From Rhizobium mongolense subsp. loessense (GTDB lineage Bacteria > Pseudomonadota > Alphaproteobacteria > Rhizobiales > Rhizobiaceae): 64,000 nucleotides of DNA. The DNA lies in contig NZ_FMTM01000001.1 of the NCBI RefSeq assembly GCF_900099775.1, positions 1-64,000 on the forward strand, given 5' to 3'. The stretch's first letter is position 1. Each line of letters begins with the position of its first letter. Both the position numbers and the translations under genes were made by a program. Below the pieces are notes generated by a model that was given only the letters and a program-made list of their open reading frames with translations, was not told the origin of the DNA and did no database searches. This document shows positions 54,974 through 64,000 of this stretch, piece after piece.

Positions 54974-55022
54974 ACCTCTCCCGTCTCTTGAGACTCGGAA
55001 GTTTAAGGCGTAGTCTCACAAT

Positions 55023-55037
55023 GTTCAATCTTTGTTC
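55023..55037. promoter_or_regulatory. LexA box upstream of dinB
   Basis: GTTC-AATCTTT-GTTC matches the alphaproteobacterial LexA site GTTC-N7-GTTC exactly. It ends 8 bases before the dinB start codon, so LexA would block transcription and DNA damage would induce dinB. Confidence 0.8.
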
Positions 55038-55045
55038 TCGCCCCG

Positions 55046-56341
55046 ATGACGCCCACCCCTAACACGACAACACCCGGCTTCTGTCGCGACTGCCTTGCCG
55101 AGCAGAAGGGCGAGGCACGCCGCTGCATGGCTTGCGGCAGTCCGCGCCTCGTGCGGCACAAGGAACTCTATGATCTGACCCTCGCACATATTGATTGCGA
55201 CGCGTTCTATGCGGCGGTGGAAAAGCGCGACAATCCGGAGCTCGCCGACAAGCCGGTCATCATCGGCGGCGGCAAGCGCGGCGTCGTGTCCACCGCCTGC
55301 TACATCGCCCGCATCCACGGTGTTCGCTCCGCCATGCCGATGTTCAAGGCGCTGGAGGCATGCCCGCAGGCGGTCGTCATCCGTCCCGATATGGACAAGT
55401 ACGTCAAGGTCGGACGCGAGGTCCGCACCATGATGCAGGAGCTGACGCCACTTGTGCAGCCGCTTTCGATCGATGAGGCATTCCTCGAACTCGGCGGCAC
55501 CCAGCGCCTGCACCATGACCCGCCGGCCCGCACGCTCGCGAAATTCGCCCGCCGAGTGGAAAAGGAAATCGGTATCACGGTTTCCGTCGGGCTGTCTTAC
55601 TGCAAGTTCCTCGCCAAGGTGGCCTCAGACCTGCAGAAGCCGCGCGGCTTTTCCGTCATCGGCCGCGAAGAAGCCGTGGAGTTTTTAGCGCCGCGCCCGG
55701 TAACGACGATCTGGGGCGTGGGCAAGGCTCTCGCCGCAACGCTCGAAGCGGACGGCGTGCGCACAATCGGGCAATTGCAGACGATGGAGGAAACGGACCT
55801 GATGCGCCGCTACGGCAGTATCGGCCAGAGGCTTGCGCGCCTTTCGCGCGGCATCGACGACCGCGAGGTTCACCTCAACGATCCGGCAAAGAGCGTCTCC
55901 TCGGAGACGACCTTCTTCGACGATATTTCACGCTATGACGAACTGGTGCCGATCCTGCGCAGTCTCTCAGAGAAGGTCTCCTGGCGGCTGAAGAAGAGCG
56001 GCATTGCCGGCAATACCGTCGTTTTGAAGATGAAGACGGCGGACTTCAGGTCCCGCACGCGCAACCGGAAGCTGGAAGACCCGACGCAGCTTGCCGACAG
56101 GATTTTCCGGACCGGCATCGAGCTTCTGCAGAAGGAAACGGACGGCACGAAATTCCGCCTGATCGGCATCGGCGTCACCGACCTTTGCGACCCGGCGAGG
56201 GCCGACCCGCCGGACCTCATCGATCAGCAATCCACGCGGCGCGCGGCGGCGGAAACCGCGATGGACAAGCTGCGCGAGAAATTCGGCAAGAAGACCGTGG
56301 AGACCGGCTATACGTTCGGCAGCGGCAAACGCGACGGATAA
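55046..56341 (+). CDS. dinB: DNA polymerase IV (Y family)
   Basis: Pol IV copies damaged or mismatched DNA with low fidelity. The 431-residue protein starts with a cysteine-rich segment ([20 protein letters not shown]) not found in E. coli DinB but usual in rhizobia. The catalytic motifs are [19 protein letters not shown] and [15 protein letters not shown] helix-hairpin-helix ([20 protein letters not shown]) and a little-finger domain follow. There is no clear beta-clamp peptide at the C-terminus. The ATG at 55046 is 8 bases after a LexA box, suggesting SOS control. Confidence 0.95.
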   Translation: MTPTPNTTTPGFCRDCLAEQKGEARRCMACGSPRLVRHKELYDLTLAHIDCDAFYAAVEKRDNPELADKPVIIGGGKRGVVSTACYIARIHGVRSAMPMFKALEACPQAVVIRPDMDKYVKVGREVRTMMQELTPLVQPLSIDEAFLELGGTQRLHHDPPARTLAKFARRVEKEIGITVSVGLSYCKFLAKVASDLQKPRGFSVIGREEAVEFLAPRPVTTIWGVGKALAATLEADGVRTIGQLQTMEETDLMRRYGSIGQRLARLSRGIDDREVHLNDPAKSVSSETTFFDDISRYDELVPILRSLSEKVSWRLKKSGIAGNTVVLKMKTADFRSRTRNRKLEDPTQLADRIFRTGIELLQKETDGTKFRLIGIGVTDLCDPARADPPDLIDQQSTRRAAAETAMDKLREKFGKKTVETGYTFGSGKRDG

Positions 56342-56470
56342 TCCGGCAATCGCAAGTCACGGCCGTGCGGCCCAAAGATCACCAAAGCGTGAGCGCCAAT
56401 CCAACGACGAATGCTCAAGCCTTCCTTAAGCATCGTGCCGTAATTATGCCGGACACGTATTGCGTATTGG

Positions 56471-57718
56471 TTGGCTCACATGTTCTCGCGTTTTGTTTTC
56501 GGCCTCGGCTTGCTGTCGGCGACCGCACTCGTCAATCACCCGGCCCTTGCAGTGGACGCCCGTACCCTGCAAATCTTTGTTTCCAAGGACAAGCAGTCGC
56601 TTGTCGTCTATGACGGCACAGAGGTGATCGCGACCTCGAAAGTCTCGACCGGCAAGGCCGGTCACACGACGCCGAACGGCATCTTTTCCGTTCTCGAAAA
56701 GAAGAAATACCACGAGTCCAACCTCTATTCTGCAGCTCCGATGCCCTGGATGCAGCGACTGACCTGGTCTGGCATCGCGCTTCATGAATCGAATTCCGTG
56801 CCGCGCTATCCAGCCTCCCATGGCTGCGTGCGCATGCCCGCCGCCTTTGCCAAGCAACTCTACAAGATGACGGATCTCAGCGTGCCGGTCATCATCAGCG
56901 ATGCCGAACTGGCACCCCAGCCCATTGCCCATCCAAATCTCTTCCGTCCCGATCTGCCGGAACCGCCACTCCTGCTTTCGGATGCGGAACTGCGCCCGGC
57001 GATCGGCGAAAACCGCGGCGAGCCTGTTCAGCTTGCGATGAACAGCGCCGCGCCATCGCCTGTCGCGCAGGTCGCGGCACCGGAAACCACCGATCCGATC
57101 CGCATTCTCATCACCCGGCGCACCGAGCGCGAGACGGTCATCGATATCCAGACCTATCTCAACCAGCTGGGTTTCTCGACGGGCACACCCGACGGCCTTG
57201 TCGGCACGGCCACCATTCAGGCCATCAACACCTTCAAGGCACTGCGGCCGGCGCAATTCAAAGGTGACAAAGCGCTCGTCAGCGAAACTCTCCTTAGGGA
57301 AGTTTACGCGGCGGCAGGAAAAGGCCAGCCGCCGAACGGCATCATCATGGTGCGGCAGGATTTCATGCCGGTCTTCGAGGCGCCGCTGACGATCGACAAT
57401 CCACGGCAGGCACTTGGCACGCATTTCTTCGCGCTGCACACCGTCGACGTCAAAAACGGCAAGGCCGACTGGCTTGGCGTGACCCTTAGGAACGATCTTT
57501 CCAGGCAGGCAATGAAGCGGCTCGGGATCGTCGCCAACGAGAGTTCGATCGTAGCTGGCACGCCGATCGCCAACGCGCTCGACCGCATCACGATATCCGA
57601 GGAAATACGTCGCCGGATCGGCGGCATGCTGGCGGCAGGCTCGACGCTGACGGTTTCCGACACCGGCATCGGCCCAGAGACCGGCGCCGGCACGGATTTC
57701 ATCACAATTACGCGCTAG
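56471..57718 (+). CDS. Exported L,D-transpeptidase (YkuD) with peptidoglycan-binding domain
   Basis: L,D-transpeptidases crosslink peptidoglycan or attach proteins to it in the periplasm. The 415-residue protein has a signal peptide (MFSRFVFGLGLLSATALVNH...), a YkuD domain (about 30-140) with GIALHESNSVPRYPASHGCV then RM, containing the catalytic Cys of SHGCVR, and a C-terminal peptidoglycan-binding-like domain (VIDIQTYLNQLGFSTGTPDG). Start is uncertain: TTG 56471 or ATG 56480, neither with a strong binding site. Confidence 0.9.
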   Translation: MAHMFSRFVFGLGLLSATALVNHPALAVDARTLQIFVSKDKQSLVVYDGTEVIATSKVSTGKAGHTTPNGIFSVLEKKKYHESNLYSAAPMPWMQRLTWSGIALHESNSVPRYPASHGCVRMPAAFAKQLYKMTDLSVPVIISDAELAPQPIAHPNLFRPDLPEPPLLLSDAELRPAIGENRGEPVQLAMNSAAPSPVAQVAAPETTDPIRILITRRTERETVIDIQTYLNQLGFSTGTPDGLVGTATIQAINTFKALRPAQFKGDKALVSETLLREVYAAAGKGQPPNGIIMVRQDFMPVFEAPLTIDNPRQALGTHFFALHTVDVKNGKADWLGVTLRNDLSRQAMKRLGIVANESSIVAGTPIANALDRITISEEIRRRIGGMLAAGSTLTVSDTGIGPETGAGTDFITITR

Positions 57719-58090
57719 AGTGTCTTCCTTCAGCGTCCGCCGCTCGACGGTTTCCATGCTGAGCGGATCATTCCGAAAGAGGGTTTTGCAAGAGGACATA
57801 TGGAGGTGACGAACGGCATCATCGCCTTCGATCATCACGGGCTTGCGGGCGCGAACGAGGGTGGGCATCTCGTCATCCCGGGTGGGGCTGCGCGATCGAG
57901 GGAGTCGATTTCGATCCGCTCGGCACGGCCGAGCTATACCGACGCAAGATGCTGGGTCCTGATGAGATCTGCTTGACCCAATCCCACGGGCGCGCAACTC
58001 ATTGATAGCAGAGACACTCGCAAGAGGCAGCTAAGGCGTTAAAAACAACCTTCGCTCGCAGTTAAAGGGCAGCGCAAGAGACCTTGATTT
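57719..58090. other. Gap between L,D-transpeptidase and HIT gene
   Basis: No clear gene. Two short plus-strand frames look like decayed coding sequence: ATG 57800 (MEVTNGIIAFDHHGLAGANE) after GAGGACAT, and, in another frame at about 57890-58003, FDPLGTAELYRRKMLGPDEI ending in THstop. They may be parts of one broken gene of unknown family. Confidence 0.35.
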
Positions 58091-58644
58091 ATGCGCATGG
58101 TCCTGATGATGTTCACCATGAGCAAACGCCAGCCGTTCAATCTGGATGCCTACCTGCGCGATTTAGCGACTAGGCCCTGTTTTATCTGCGGACTGGTGAG
58201 CGGAGATCCTGCGTTCTTCCATCATCGCATTTTCGAGGATGAGGAAACGATCATCTTTCTCAGTAAGTATCCAACGCTGCCCGGATACTGTCTGGTTTCA
58301 CCAAAGAAACACCGCGAGGACTTGGCTCAGGATCTCTCGACCGAAGAATACCTGCGATTGCAAGGGCATGTACACCTCTTGTCTCGGCGCTGAAAAAAGC
58401 ATTCGAGGCTGAAAGAATCTACGTTCTTTCACTCGGCAGCCAGCAAGCCAACAGCCACCTCCATTTCCATGTGGTTCCTCTGCCCGCAGGCGTGCCGCTC
58501 GAAGAGCAGCAGTACCATGCGCTCATGGCCGAGCATGGCGTGCTGCAGGTTCCCGGCGCCGAGATGGCACGGCTAGCCGAGCAGATCACCCAAGCCTTTC
58601 TTCAGGAACGGGCGTTACCTGATTCTCGTTCAGGCAGTTCATGA
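58091..58644 (+). pseudogene. HIT-family protein gene broken by a frameshift
   Basis: The first frame (ATG 58091 or 58115) encodes PCFICGLVSGDPAFFHHRIF, with a CxxC, then LPGYCLVSPKKHREDL, and stops at 58391-58393. In a different frame the rest follows: LVSALKKAFEAERIYVLSLG, then the histidine triad QANSHLHFHVVPLP and a C-terminal helix, ending at 58644. Together they make a complete HIT nucleotide hydrolase; the frameshift is near 58370-58385. A sequencing error is possible. It ends 1 base before dnaE's 3' end. Confidence 0.75.
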
Positions 58645-58645
58645 C

Positions 58646-61600
58646 CTAGACAAGCTCGACATCGACGATGCCGGGGGCGGCACGCAAGGCGGCGGCAATT
58701 TCCGGTGTGATGCGGTATTTTTGCGGCAGCTCGACCTCGACCTCGCGCTTGCCGTCCTCCTTGATGACGATGAAGGAAACCAGGCCGTCGCCCTTGGCGT
58801 TCAGGTGCGCCGCAACGGCGCGCAGAGGTCCGGAATCGCGGACATAAACGCGCAGCGACTTCTGCATCTGCAGCGACTTTTCCTCGAGCGACTGGATCGT
58901 CTGCAAGCGCAGACCGACGCCTTCCGGCCGCTCCTCGCCGGTGGCGGTTAGCACAAAGGACTTCCCGGGTTCCAGCACGTCGCGATACTGGTTCAGCATT
59001 TCGGAGAACAGCACAGCTTCGAACTGTCCGGACGAATCCGAAAATACGATGATGCCCATCTTGTTGCCGGTGCGCGTCTTGCGCTCCTGCTTCGAAATGA
59101 CAGTCCCGGCAAGTCGGGCATTGGTTGCGCCCTGCTTCACGGCGGCGGAGAATTCCGCAAACGTCTGGACTCGCATCTTCTGCAGGATGTTGTTGTAGCT
59201 GTCCAGCGGGTGCGCCGTCAGGTAGAAGCCCAGCACCTGGAACTCCTTGAGCAGCCGCTCCGAAGCGAGCCAGGGCGAAAACGGCGGCAACGCGATTTTC
59301 TCCGGCCCGGACGACAGCGCGCCGCCGAAGATATCCGACTGGCCGCTCAGCTTATTTTCCTGCGCGCGCTGGGCATAGCCCAGAATGCGATCAAGACCGG
59401 CTGCGAGCTGGGCGCGATCCTGGCCGAAGCAATCGAAGGCGCCGGCATAGATCAGGCTTTCCAGCACGCGTCGGTTGACCTGGCGCGGATCGATACGCAG
59501 GCAGAAATCCTCGATGCTGGCAAAAGCCTTGTCGCCGCGGACCTCGACAATGTGATCGACGGCATTTTCGCCGACGCCCTTCAGCGCCGCCAATGCGTAA
59601 TAAATGCGGTTGTCGCCGGTTTCAAATTGGCGGAACGAGCTTTGAACCGAGGGCGCGATGACCTCGATGCCGAGGCGCTTAGCATCCTGCCGGAAATCGT
59701 TGACCTTATCGGTGTTCGACATATCGAGCGTCATCGACGCGGCCAGGAACTCGACCGGGTAATGCGCTTTCATGTAGGCCGTCTGATAAGAGACGATCGC
59801 GTAAGCGGCGGCGTGCGACTTGTTGAAGCCGTAGTTTGCGAACTTTGCCAGCAGTTCGAAGATGTTGTCGGCTTGCGGCTTCGACACGCCGTTTCTCATG
59901 GCACCGTCGACGAAGCGTTCGCGCTGCTGGTCCATTTCCGCCTTGATCTTCTTGCCCATGGCGCGGCGCAGAAGATCGGCTTCGCCGAGCGAATAACCGG
60001 ACAGGACCTGGGCGATCTGCATCACCTGTTCCTGATAGACGATGACGCCCTGTGTCTCCTTGAGCAGGTGATCGATCATCGGATGGATCGACTCGACTTC
60101 TTCTTCCCCATGCTTGCGGGCATTGTAGGTCGGGATGTTTTCCATCGGGCCCGGGCGGTAAAGGGCGACGAGGGCGATGATATCCTCGATGCAGTCCGGC
60201 TTCATGCCGATCAGCGCCTTACGCATGCCGGCACTTTCCACCTGGAAGACGCCCACCGTTTCGCCGCGAGAGAGCATCTCGTAGGTTTTCTTGTCATCGA
60301 GCGGGATCGCGGCGAGGTCCACCTTGATGCCGCGTTTGGCCACGAAATCTACCGCAACTTTCAGTACCGTCAGCGTTTTCAGGCCGAGGAAGTCGAACTT
60401 TACGAGGCCGGCCTGCTCGACCCATTTCATGTTGAACTGGGTGACCGGCATATCGGAGCGCGGGTCGCGGTACATCGGAACCAGCTTCGACAGCGGCCGG
60501 TCGCCGATGACGATGCCGGCGGCGTGCGTCGAGGCGTGGCGGTAAAGGCCCTCGATCTTCTGGGCGATATCGAGCAGGCGCGCCACCACGGGCTCCTTTG
60601 CTGCCTCCTCCTGAAGCTTCGGCTCCTCCTCGATCGCCTTGGAGAGCGGCGTCGGATTGGCCGGATTGTTCGGCACCAGCTTGCAGATCTTGTCGACCTG
60701 GCCATAAGGCATTTCCAGCACACGGCCGACATCGCGGAGGGCAGCGCGCGCCTGCAGCGAACCAAAGGTGATGATCTGCGCCACCTGCTCGCGGCCGTAT
60801 TTCTGCTGCACGTAGCGGATCACCTCTTCGCGGCGGTCCTGGCAGAAGTCGATGTCGAAGTCGGGCATCGAGACGCGTTCCGGATTGAGGAAGCGTTCGA
60901 AGAGCAGCGAAAAGCGCAAAGGGTCGACGTCGGTGATCGTCAGCGCATAGGCGACGAGCGAGCCTGCACCGGAACCGCGGCCGGGGCCAACTGGAATGTC
61001 ATGCTGCTTTGCCCATTTGATGAAGTCCGCAACGATCAGGAAGTAGCCTGGAAACCGCATGCGCTCGATGACGCTGAGTTCGAATTCCAGCCGTTCGCGG
61101 TAATCTTTCTCCTCATAGCCGGGCGACATGCCGAGGGTGGAAAGGCGCATGTCGAGCCCCTCCTCCGCCTGCCGGCGGAGCTCCAGCGCTTCGGCGCGTT
61201 CCGCCTCCTCGGGATCGTCAGTGGCGCCGGTAAAGCGCGGCAGGATGGGCTTACGGGTCTTCAGTACGAAGGAGCAGCGGCGGGCGATCTCGACCGTGTT
61301 TTGCAGCGCTTCCGGCAGATCGGCAAAGAGCTTCGCCATTTCCGCGCGGCTCTTCAAATAGTGGTCCGGCGTCAAGCGGAAGCGGCTGTCGTCCGAGACG
61401 ATGGCGTTATGGGCAACGGCCATCAGTGCATCATGGGCATCATAATCGTCGCGCGTCGGGAAGAAGGCCTCGTTGGTCGCCACCAGCGGCAGATCGTGCT
61501 CATAAGCAAGCCCCACGACCTTCTGCTCATGGCGCTTGTCATAGGTTCCGTGGCGCTGCAATTCGACATAGAGCCGGTCTGGGAAGAGGCGCTTCAGGGC

Positions 61601-62128
61601 AAGCAGCCGGGTTTGCGCCTGCGCGGCATGCCCCTGCTTCAGTGCCATATCGATGGGACCGCCAAGCGCACCCGTCAGCGCGATCAGCCCCTCGGTTCCG
61701 GCCTCTTCCAGCCAGGATGCCCTGATATGGACCGCCTGGTTGTCTTCGCCGCCGAGATAAGCGCGGCTGACGAGATCGACGAGCCGTTCGTAGCCTGCCG
61801 CGGTCGCGGCAAGCACGACGATCGAGGGCAGCTTGGCCAGCGCCTGCTGACCGCCGCGCCTTTCTGTCTCCAGGCCGTCCATATCGATGGACAGCTGGCA
61901 GCCGATGATCGGCTGCAGCCCCTCTTCCATGGCCTTTTGCGAAAATTCGAGAGCGACGAACAGATTGTTGGTATCTGTGACGGCGATCGCCGGCTGGCCA
62001 TCGCCCGATGCCTTGTAAAGGATCTTCTTCAGCGGCAGCGCGCCTTCAAGCAGTGAATAAGCCGAGTGGACACGCAGATGCACGAAACCCGGCGTACCGC
62101 CGACGAAGCCGCTCTCCGCATCCGCCAT
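58646..62128 (-). CDS. dnaE: DNA polymerase III alpha subunit
   Basis: DnaE is the replicative polymerase. The 1160-residue protein has an N-terminal PHP domain (FVHLRVHSAYSLLEGALPLK), the palm with PDFDIDFCQDRREEVI (catalytic Asp pair) and GPGRGSGAGSLVAYAL, FANYGFNKSHAAAYA, an HhH region, and a C-terminal OB domain (ARLAGTVISKQERKTRTGNK). ATG 62128 (MADAESGF) fits the family; the frame extends 13 codons upstream. It is downstream of lolD on the same strand, with small genes between. Confidence 0.96.
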   Translation of the reverse strand: MADAESGFVGGTPGFVHLRVHSAYSLLEGALPLKKILYKASGDGQPAIAVTDTNNLFVALEFSQKAMEEGLQPIIGCQLSIDMDGLETERRGGQQALAKLPSIVVLAATAAGYERLVDLVSRAYLGGEDNQAVHIRASWLEEAGTEGLIALTGALGGPIDMALKQGHAAQAQTRLLALKRLFPDRLYVELQRHGTYDKRHEQKVVGLAYEHDLPLVATNEAFFPTRDDYDAHDALMAVAHNAIVSDDSRFRLTPDHYLKSRAEMAKLFADLPEALQNTVEIARRCSFVLKTRKPILPRFTGATDDPEEAERAEALELRRQAEEGLDMRLSTLGMSPGYEEKDYRERLEFELSVIERMRFPGYFLIVADFIKWAKQHDIPVGPGRGSGAGSLVAYALTITDVDPLRFSLLFERFLNPERVSMPDFDIDFCQDRREEVIRYVQQKYGREQVAQIITFGSLQARAALRDVGRVLEMPYGQVDKICKLVPNNPANPTPLSKAIEEEPKLQEEAAKEPVVARLLDIAQKIEGLYRHASTHAAGIVIGDRPLSKLVPMYRDPRSDMPVTQFNMKWVEQAGLVKFDFLGLKTLTVLKVAVDFVAKRGIKVDLAAIPLDDKKTYEMLSRGETVGVFQVESAGMRKALIGMKPDCIEDIIALVALYRPGPMENIPTYNARKHGEEEVESIHPMIDHLLKETQGVIVYQEQVMQIAQVLSGYSLGEADLLRRAMGKKIKAEMDQQRERFVDGAMRNGVSKPQADNIFELLAKFANYGFNKSHAAAYAIVSYQTAYMKAHYPVEFLAASMTLDMSNTDKVNDFRQDAKRLGIEVIAPSVQSSFRQFETGDNRIYYALAALKGVGENAVDHIVEVRGDKAFASIEDFCLRIDPRQVNRRVLESLIYAGAFDCFGQDRAQLAAGLDRILGYAQRAQENKLSGQSDIFGGALSSGPEKIALPPFSPWLASERLLKEFQVLGFYLTAHPLDSYNNILQKMRVQTFAEFSAAVKQGATNARLAGTVISKQERKTRTGNKMGIIVFSDSSGQFEAVLFSEMLNQYRDVLEPGKSFVLTATGEERPEGVGLRLQTIQSLEEKSLQMQKSLRVYVRDSGPLRAVAAHLNAKGDGLVSFIVIKEDGKREVEVELPQKYRITPEIAAALRAAPGIVDVELV

Positions 62129-62245
62129 CTCATACCCTTCCAATCGCCCGAATGAATCGGTTTTCATTGTCGGTGTTGATGACAGCGATGTCCAGAAGCA
62201 GTCCCTTGTGCGGACCGCATGAAAGCGATGCGGTCCCCTGAAAAA

Positions 62246-62332
62246 TTACATTGCCATGAGGATCAACGAAAAGCTGGCAACGAACATTGCAATGGAGGTG
62301 AATGCTGCGATATCACGGATCATGTCAGTCAT
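62246..62332 (-). CDS. 28-residue membrane peptide
   Basis: The peptide reads MTDMIRDIAAFTSIAMFVAS then FSLILMAM: a short polar start and one hydrophobic helix. AAAGGAGAG lies 6 bases before the ATG, an excellent ribosome binding site that distinguishes it from chance ORFs. It is between lolD and dnaE on the same strand. Small membrane peptides like this occur in rhizobia but have no known function. Confidence 0.55.
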   Translation of the reverse strand: MTDMIRDIAAFTSIAMFVASFSLILMAM

Positions 62333-62436
62333 CGGGCTCTCCTTTACTCGTTATGTTTCCAATTTGTTCCGCTATTGTTCTGTTGTCAACAGGAATCATT
62401 TGCGCATAGTTAACGGCGGAACCGGAGGAGGATTAT

Positions 62437-63015
62437 ATGAGGGCTGTCATCGCATTGATCGCCATTCTCGTCGCAACGGCGACGTCGGCTGCGGACATTG
62501 ACCCTGGCGCCATCGTCGATGGCGCGACGGGAGATTGGAACGGCGACGGAAAGCTGGATCTGGCCATCCTCGTCGCGCCGGCCGACGCTGAGAGAAACGA
62601 GCAGATCGGCATCTATATCTATCTGCGTGACACCGACCACGAACTGCTCAGGCTTTCGGCGAGCGCGCCCAGCAAGATCTGGGGCAGCACGGATGCGGAC
62701 GGCGCCTTCGGCCAAGAGCCCACCATCAAGGCTGCCGGCAAATCCTCCATTGCCGTCCATGCCCAAAACAGCGCGATCGGCCGCGAGCGCTGGGACCTGA
62801 CGCTGACGCTTGCCTACCGCAACAAGCAATTCGTTGTCGCGGGCTACACCTACAATCACTACGACACGCTCGATCCCAATGCCGGCGGTTCATGTGACTA
62901 CAATGCGATGACCGGCAAGTTGCAGAAGAACGGAAAGGACGTGAAAGCCGCGCCTCGCGTGATCACCATCGAGCAGTGGAGCGACGAAACCGGTCGATCG
63001 ATCTGCGGCCAATAG
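62437..63015 (+). CDS. Exported protein with a calcium-binding-like loop
   Basis: A 192-residue protein with a signal peptide (MRAVIALIAILVATATSAAD). Directly after it comes GDWNGDGKLDLAILV, a DxNxDGxxD loop like the FG-GAP/dockerin calcium sites. The rest is strand-rich and ends with a Cys pair (GGSCDYNAM, GRSICGQ). GGAGGAGGAT precedes ATG 62437. Its function is unknown. It precedes the DUF5680 gene by 71 bases. Confidence 0.75.
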   Translation: MRAVIALIAILVATATSAADIDPGAIVDGATGDWNGDGKLDLAILVAPADAERNEQIGIYIYLRDTDHELLRLSASAPSKIWGSTDADGAFGQEPTIKAAGKSSIAVHAQNSAIGRERWDLTLTLAYRNKQFVVAGYTYNHYDTLDPNAGGSCDYNAMTGKLQKNGKDVKAAPRVITIEQWSDETGRSICGQ

Positions 63016-63086
63016 TCGCCAGTTCTCATTTTGTTCTTTACACGCAAGCGTTTTTGGGCGAGCTTCGGCGCGGGAGACCGAGAGCC

Positions 63087-63551
63087 ATGAATCTTGCTGC
63101 ATTGAACGGCTTCATCGTCGAAGCGAAGGCAAATACCTATGTCGGCGGCGGTAAGAAGCTAGACGCCTGCCGCAGCGGGTCTCACGACATCGGCTACGAG
63201 CGTGGAAAATGGCGCTATCTTGACAGCTATTTCGGCGGAACGGATTTCGCCGGACAGGAAGTCGTGTGGCTGGGCGGCGAGCCCGTCTGGGTGATGAACT
63301 ATTTCGGCCGCATTGTCGAGCCGACGCTGATCGATGGGGAGAAGGCAGGCGCCGTCATCAAGGCCGCGCTTTCGACGATGTATGCCGAATACAGTCGCTT
63401 CCTGGGCGGCATGGAATTCGAGCATGCATTCGGCTTTTATGCCGACCACAGCACCGGCGATTGCGATCACTTCAGCGGACGGGAAATGATCATCGTTGCG
63501 GAACGGAGAGCCTACGAGCTGGACTACCGAGGCGGCCTCATCCGCCCCTAA
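63087..63551 (+). CDS. DUF5680-like protein
   Basis: A 154-residue protein (MNLAALNGFIVEAKANTYVG...). It shows KANTYVGGGKK, GSHDIGYERGKWRYLDSYFG, GTDFAGQEVVWLGGEPVWVM and NYFGRI, the layout I associate with the DUF5680 family of uncharacterised proteins. It lacks a signal peptide. The start ATG 63087 fits the family; the open frame upstream overlaps the previous gene. It ends 1 base before the convergent lolD stop. Confidence 0.75.
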   Translation: MNLAALNGFIVEAKANTYVGGGKKLDACRSGSHDIGYERGKWRYLDSYFGGTDFAGQEVVWLGGEPVWVMNYFGRIVEPTLIDGEKAGAVIKAALSTMYAEYSRFLGGMEFEHAFGFYADHSTGDCDHFSGREMIIVAERRAYELDYRGGLIRP

Positions 63552-64000
63552 TCAGAATTCGACAACCTTACCGTCGCTGATGGTCACGCGACGGTCCATG
63601 CGGCCGGCGAGTTCGTGGTTATGAGTGGCGATCAGCGCTGCAAGACCGGACTGGCGCACGAGCGCCTCCAGCGCATCGAACACGTAGCTCGCGGTCTCGG
63701 GATCGAGGTTCCCGGTCGGCTCGTCGGCGAGAAGCACGGTCGGCGCATTGGCAACCGCGCGCGCAATCGCGACCCGCTGCTGCTCGCCGCCCGAAAGCTC
63801 GCCGGGACGATGGCTGGCGCGGTGCCCGATGCGCATGTAGTCGAGCAGCTGCTTTGCGCGTTCGCCGGCCTCCTTTCGCGGCAGGCCGGCAATCATCTGC
63901 GGCATCATGATGTTTTCGAGGGCCGAAAACTCCGGGAGGAGATGGTGGAACTGGTAAACGAAGCCAATCTCGCTGCGACGGATCGCCGTGCGCTTGTCGT
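63552..64000 (-). CDS. lolD: Lipoprotein-releasing ABC transporter ATPase, C-terminal part (cut by window edge)
   Basis: LolD powers release of lipoproteins from the inner membrane by LolCE. The 149 codons present include the Q-loop region [20 protein letters not shown], signature [15 protein letters not shown], Walker [13 protein letters not shown] and the H-loop ATHNHELA. The N-terminal Walker A lies beyond base 64000. Its position upstream of dnaE on the same strand fits the alphaproteobacterial lolCD-dnaE order. Confidence 0.9.
   Translation of the reverse strand, partial: DKRTAIRRSEIGFVYQFHHLLPEFSALENIMMPQMIAGLPRKEAGERAKQLLDYMRIGHRASHRPGELSGGEQQRVAIARAVANAPTVLLADEPTGNLDPETASYVFDALEALVRQSGLAALIATHNHELAGRMDRRVTISDGKVVEF

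Noticed and set aside
59210..62056. 948-codon frame opposite dnaE
   Set aside because: Antisense shadow of a gene with all DnaE motifs; the translation has no domain features.

Overview
The window is a GC-rich stretch of an alphaproteobacterial chromosome, most likely Rhizobium (R. leguminosarum/etli group) or a close relative. This rests on recognisable rhizobial gene blocks (rlmB-tRNA-Tyr-tRNA-Gly-tuf; rne facing amiC-mrcA-prfB; aroQ-accB-accC-aat-DUF2155-NDUFA12; pyrB with a pyrC-like partner and plsY; topA-rnr; divK-pleD; dnaE and lolD), on the NDUFA12-type complex I protein, on the PleD/DivK cell-cycle pair and on a GTTC-N7-GTTC LexA box before dinB. No database was searched; names come from motif recognition.

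Layout. 1-2.9 kb: start of tuf, two tRNA genes, rlmB and small exported or membrane proteins. 3.0-4.15 kb: tRNA-Thr, and 1.06 kb downstream a partial copy of its 3' half, flanking a segment with no intact recognisable gene, which looks like the scar of a tRNA-integrating element. 4.2-6.0 kb: six small genes of unknown function. 6.1-13.1 kb: nadK, an exported protein, a LysR regulator opposite a 14-TM drug exporter, an MsbA-like ABC exporter and an APH(3')-type kinase. 13.2-22.8 kb: prfB (with a programmed frameshift), PBP1A, AmiC, RNase E and a membrane protein. 22.9-29.2 kb: aminotransferase, DsbA-like protein, aroQ-accBC-aat, a DUF2155 protein and NDUFA12. 29.3-37.8 kb: GNAT acetyltransferases, gatB, a YjhX/TopAI-like gene, gatCA, a UPF0173 hydrolase, ruvX, a two-gene membrane operon and a TetR regulator. 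37.9-50.8 kb: a vapBC-like scar, an AidB-like dehydrogenase, pyrB with a pyrC-like gene lacking metal ligands, plsY, topA, rnr, DUF983, an MFS transporter and rpmG. 50.8-64 kb: a candidate small RNA, pleD/divK, DUF3572, a HAD-like protein, GNAT, dinB, an L,D-transpeptidase, a frameshifted HIT gene, dnaE, small proteins and the start-truncated lolD.

Most genes are core housekeeping functions: translation (tuf, prfB, gatABC, aat, rpmG, tRNAs), RNA processing (rlmB, rne, rnr), cell wall (mrcA, amiC, L,D-transpeptidase), fatty acid and phospholipid synthesis (accBC, plsY), pyrimidine and shikimate steps, DNA replication and repair (dnaE, dinB, topA, ruvX) and cell-cycle signalling (divK, pleD). 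I did not find a clearly new multi-gene system. The observations most worth checking are the tRNA-Thr scar, the solo TopAI-like gene beside a GNAT gene, the vapBC fusion scar, the tandem palindromes upstream of divK, the structured RNA candidate after rpmG, and a possible frameshift at the start of the ABC exporter.
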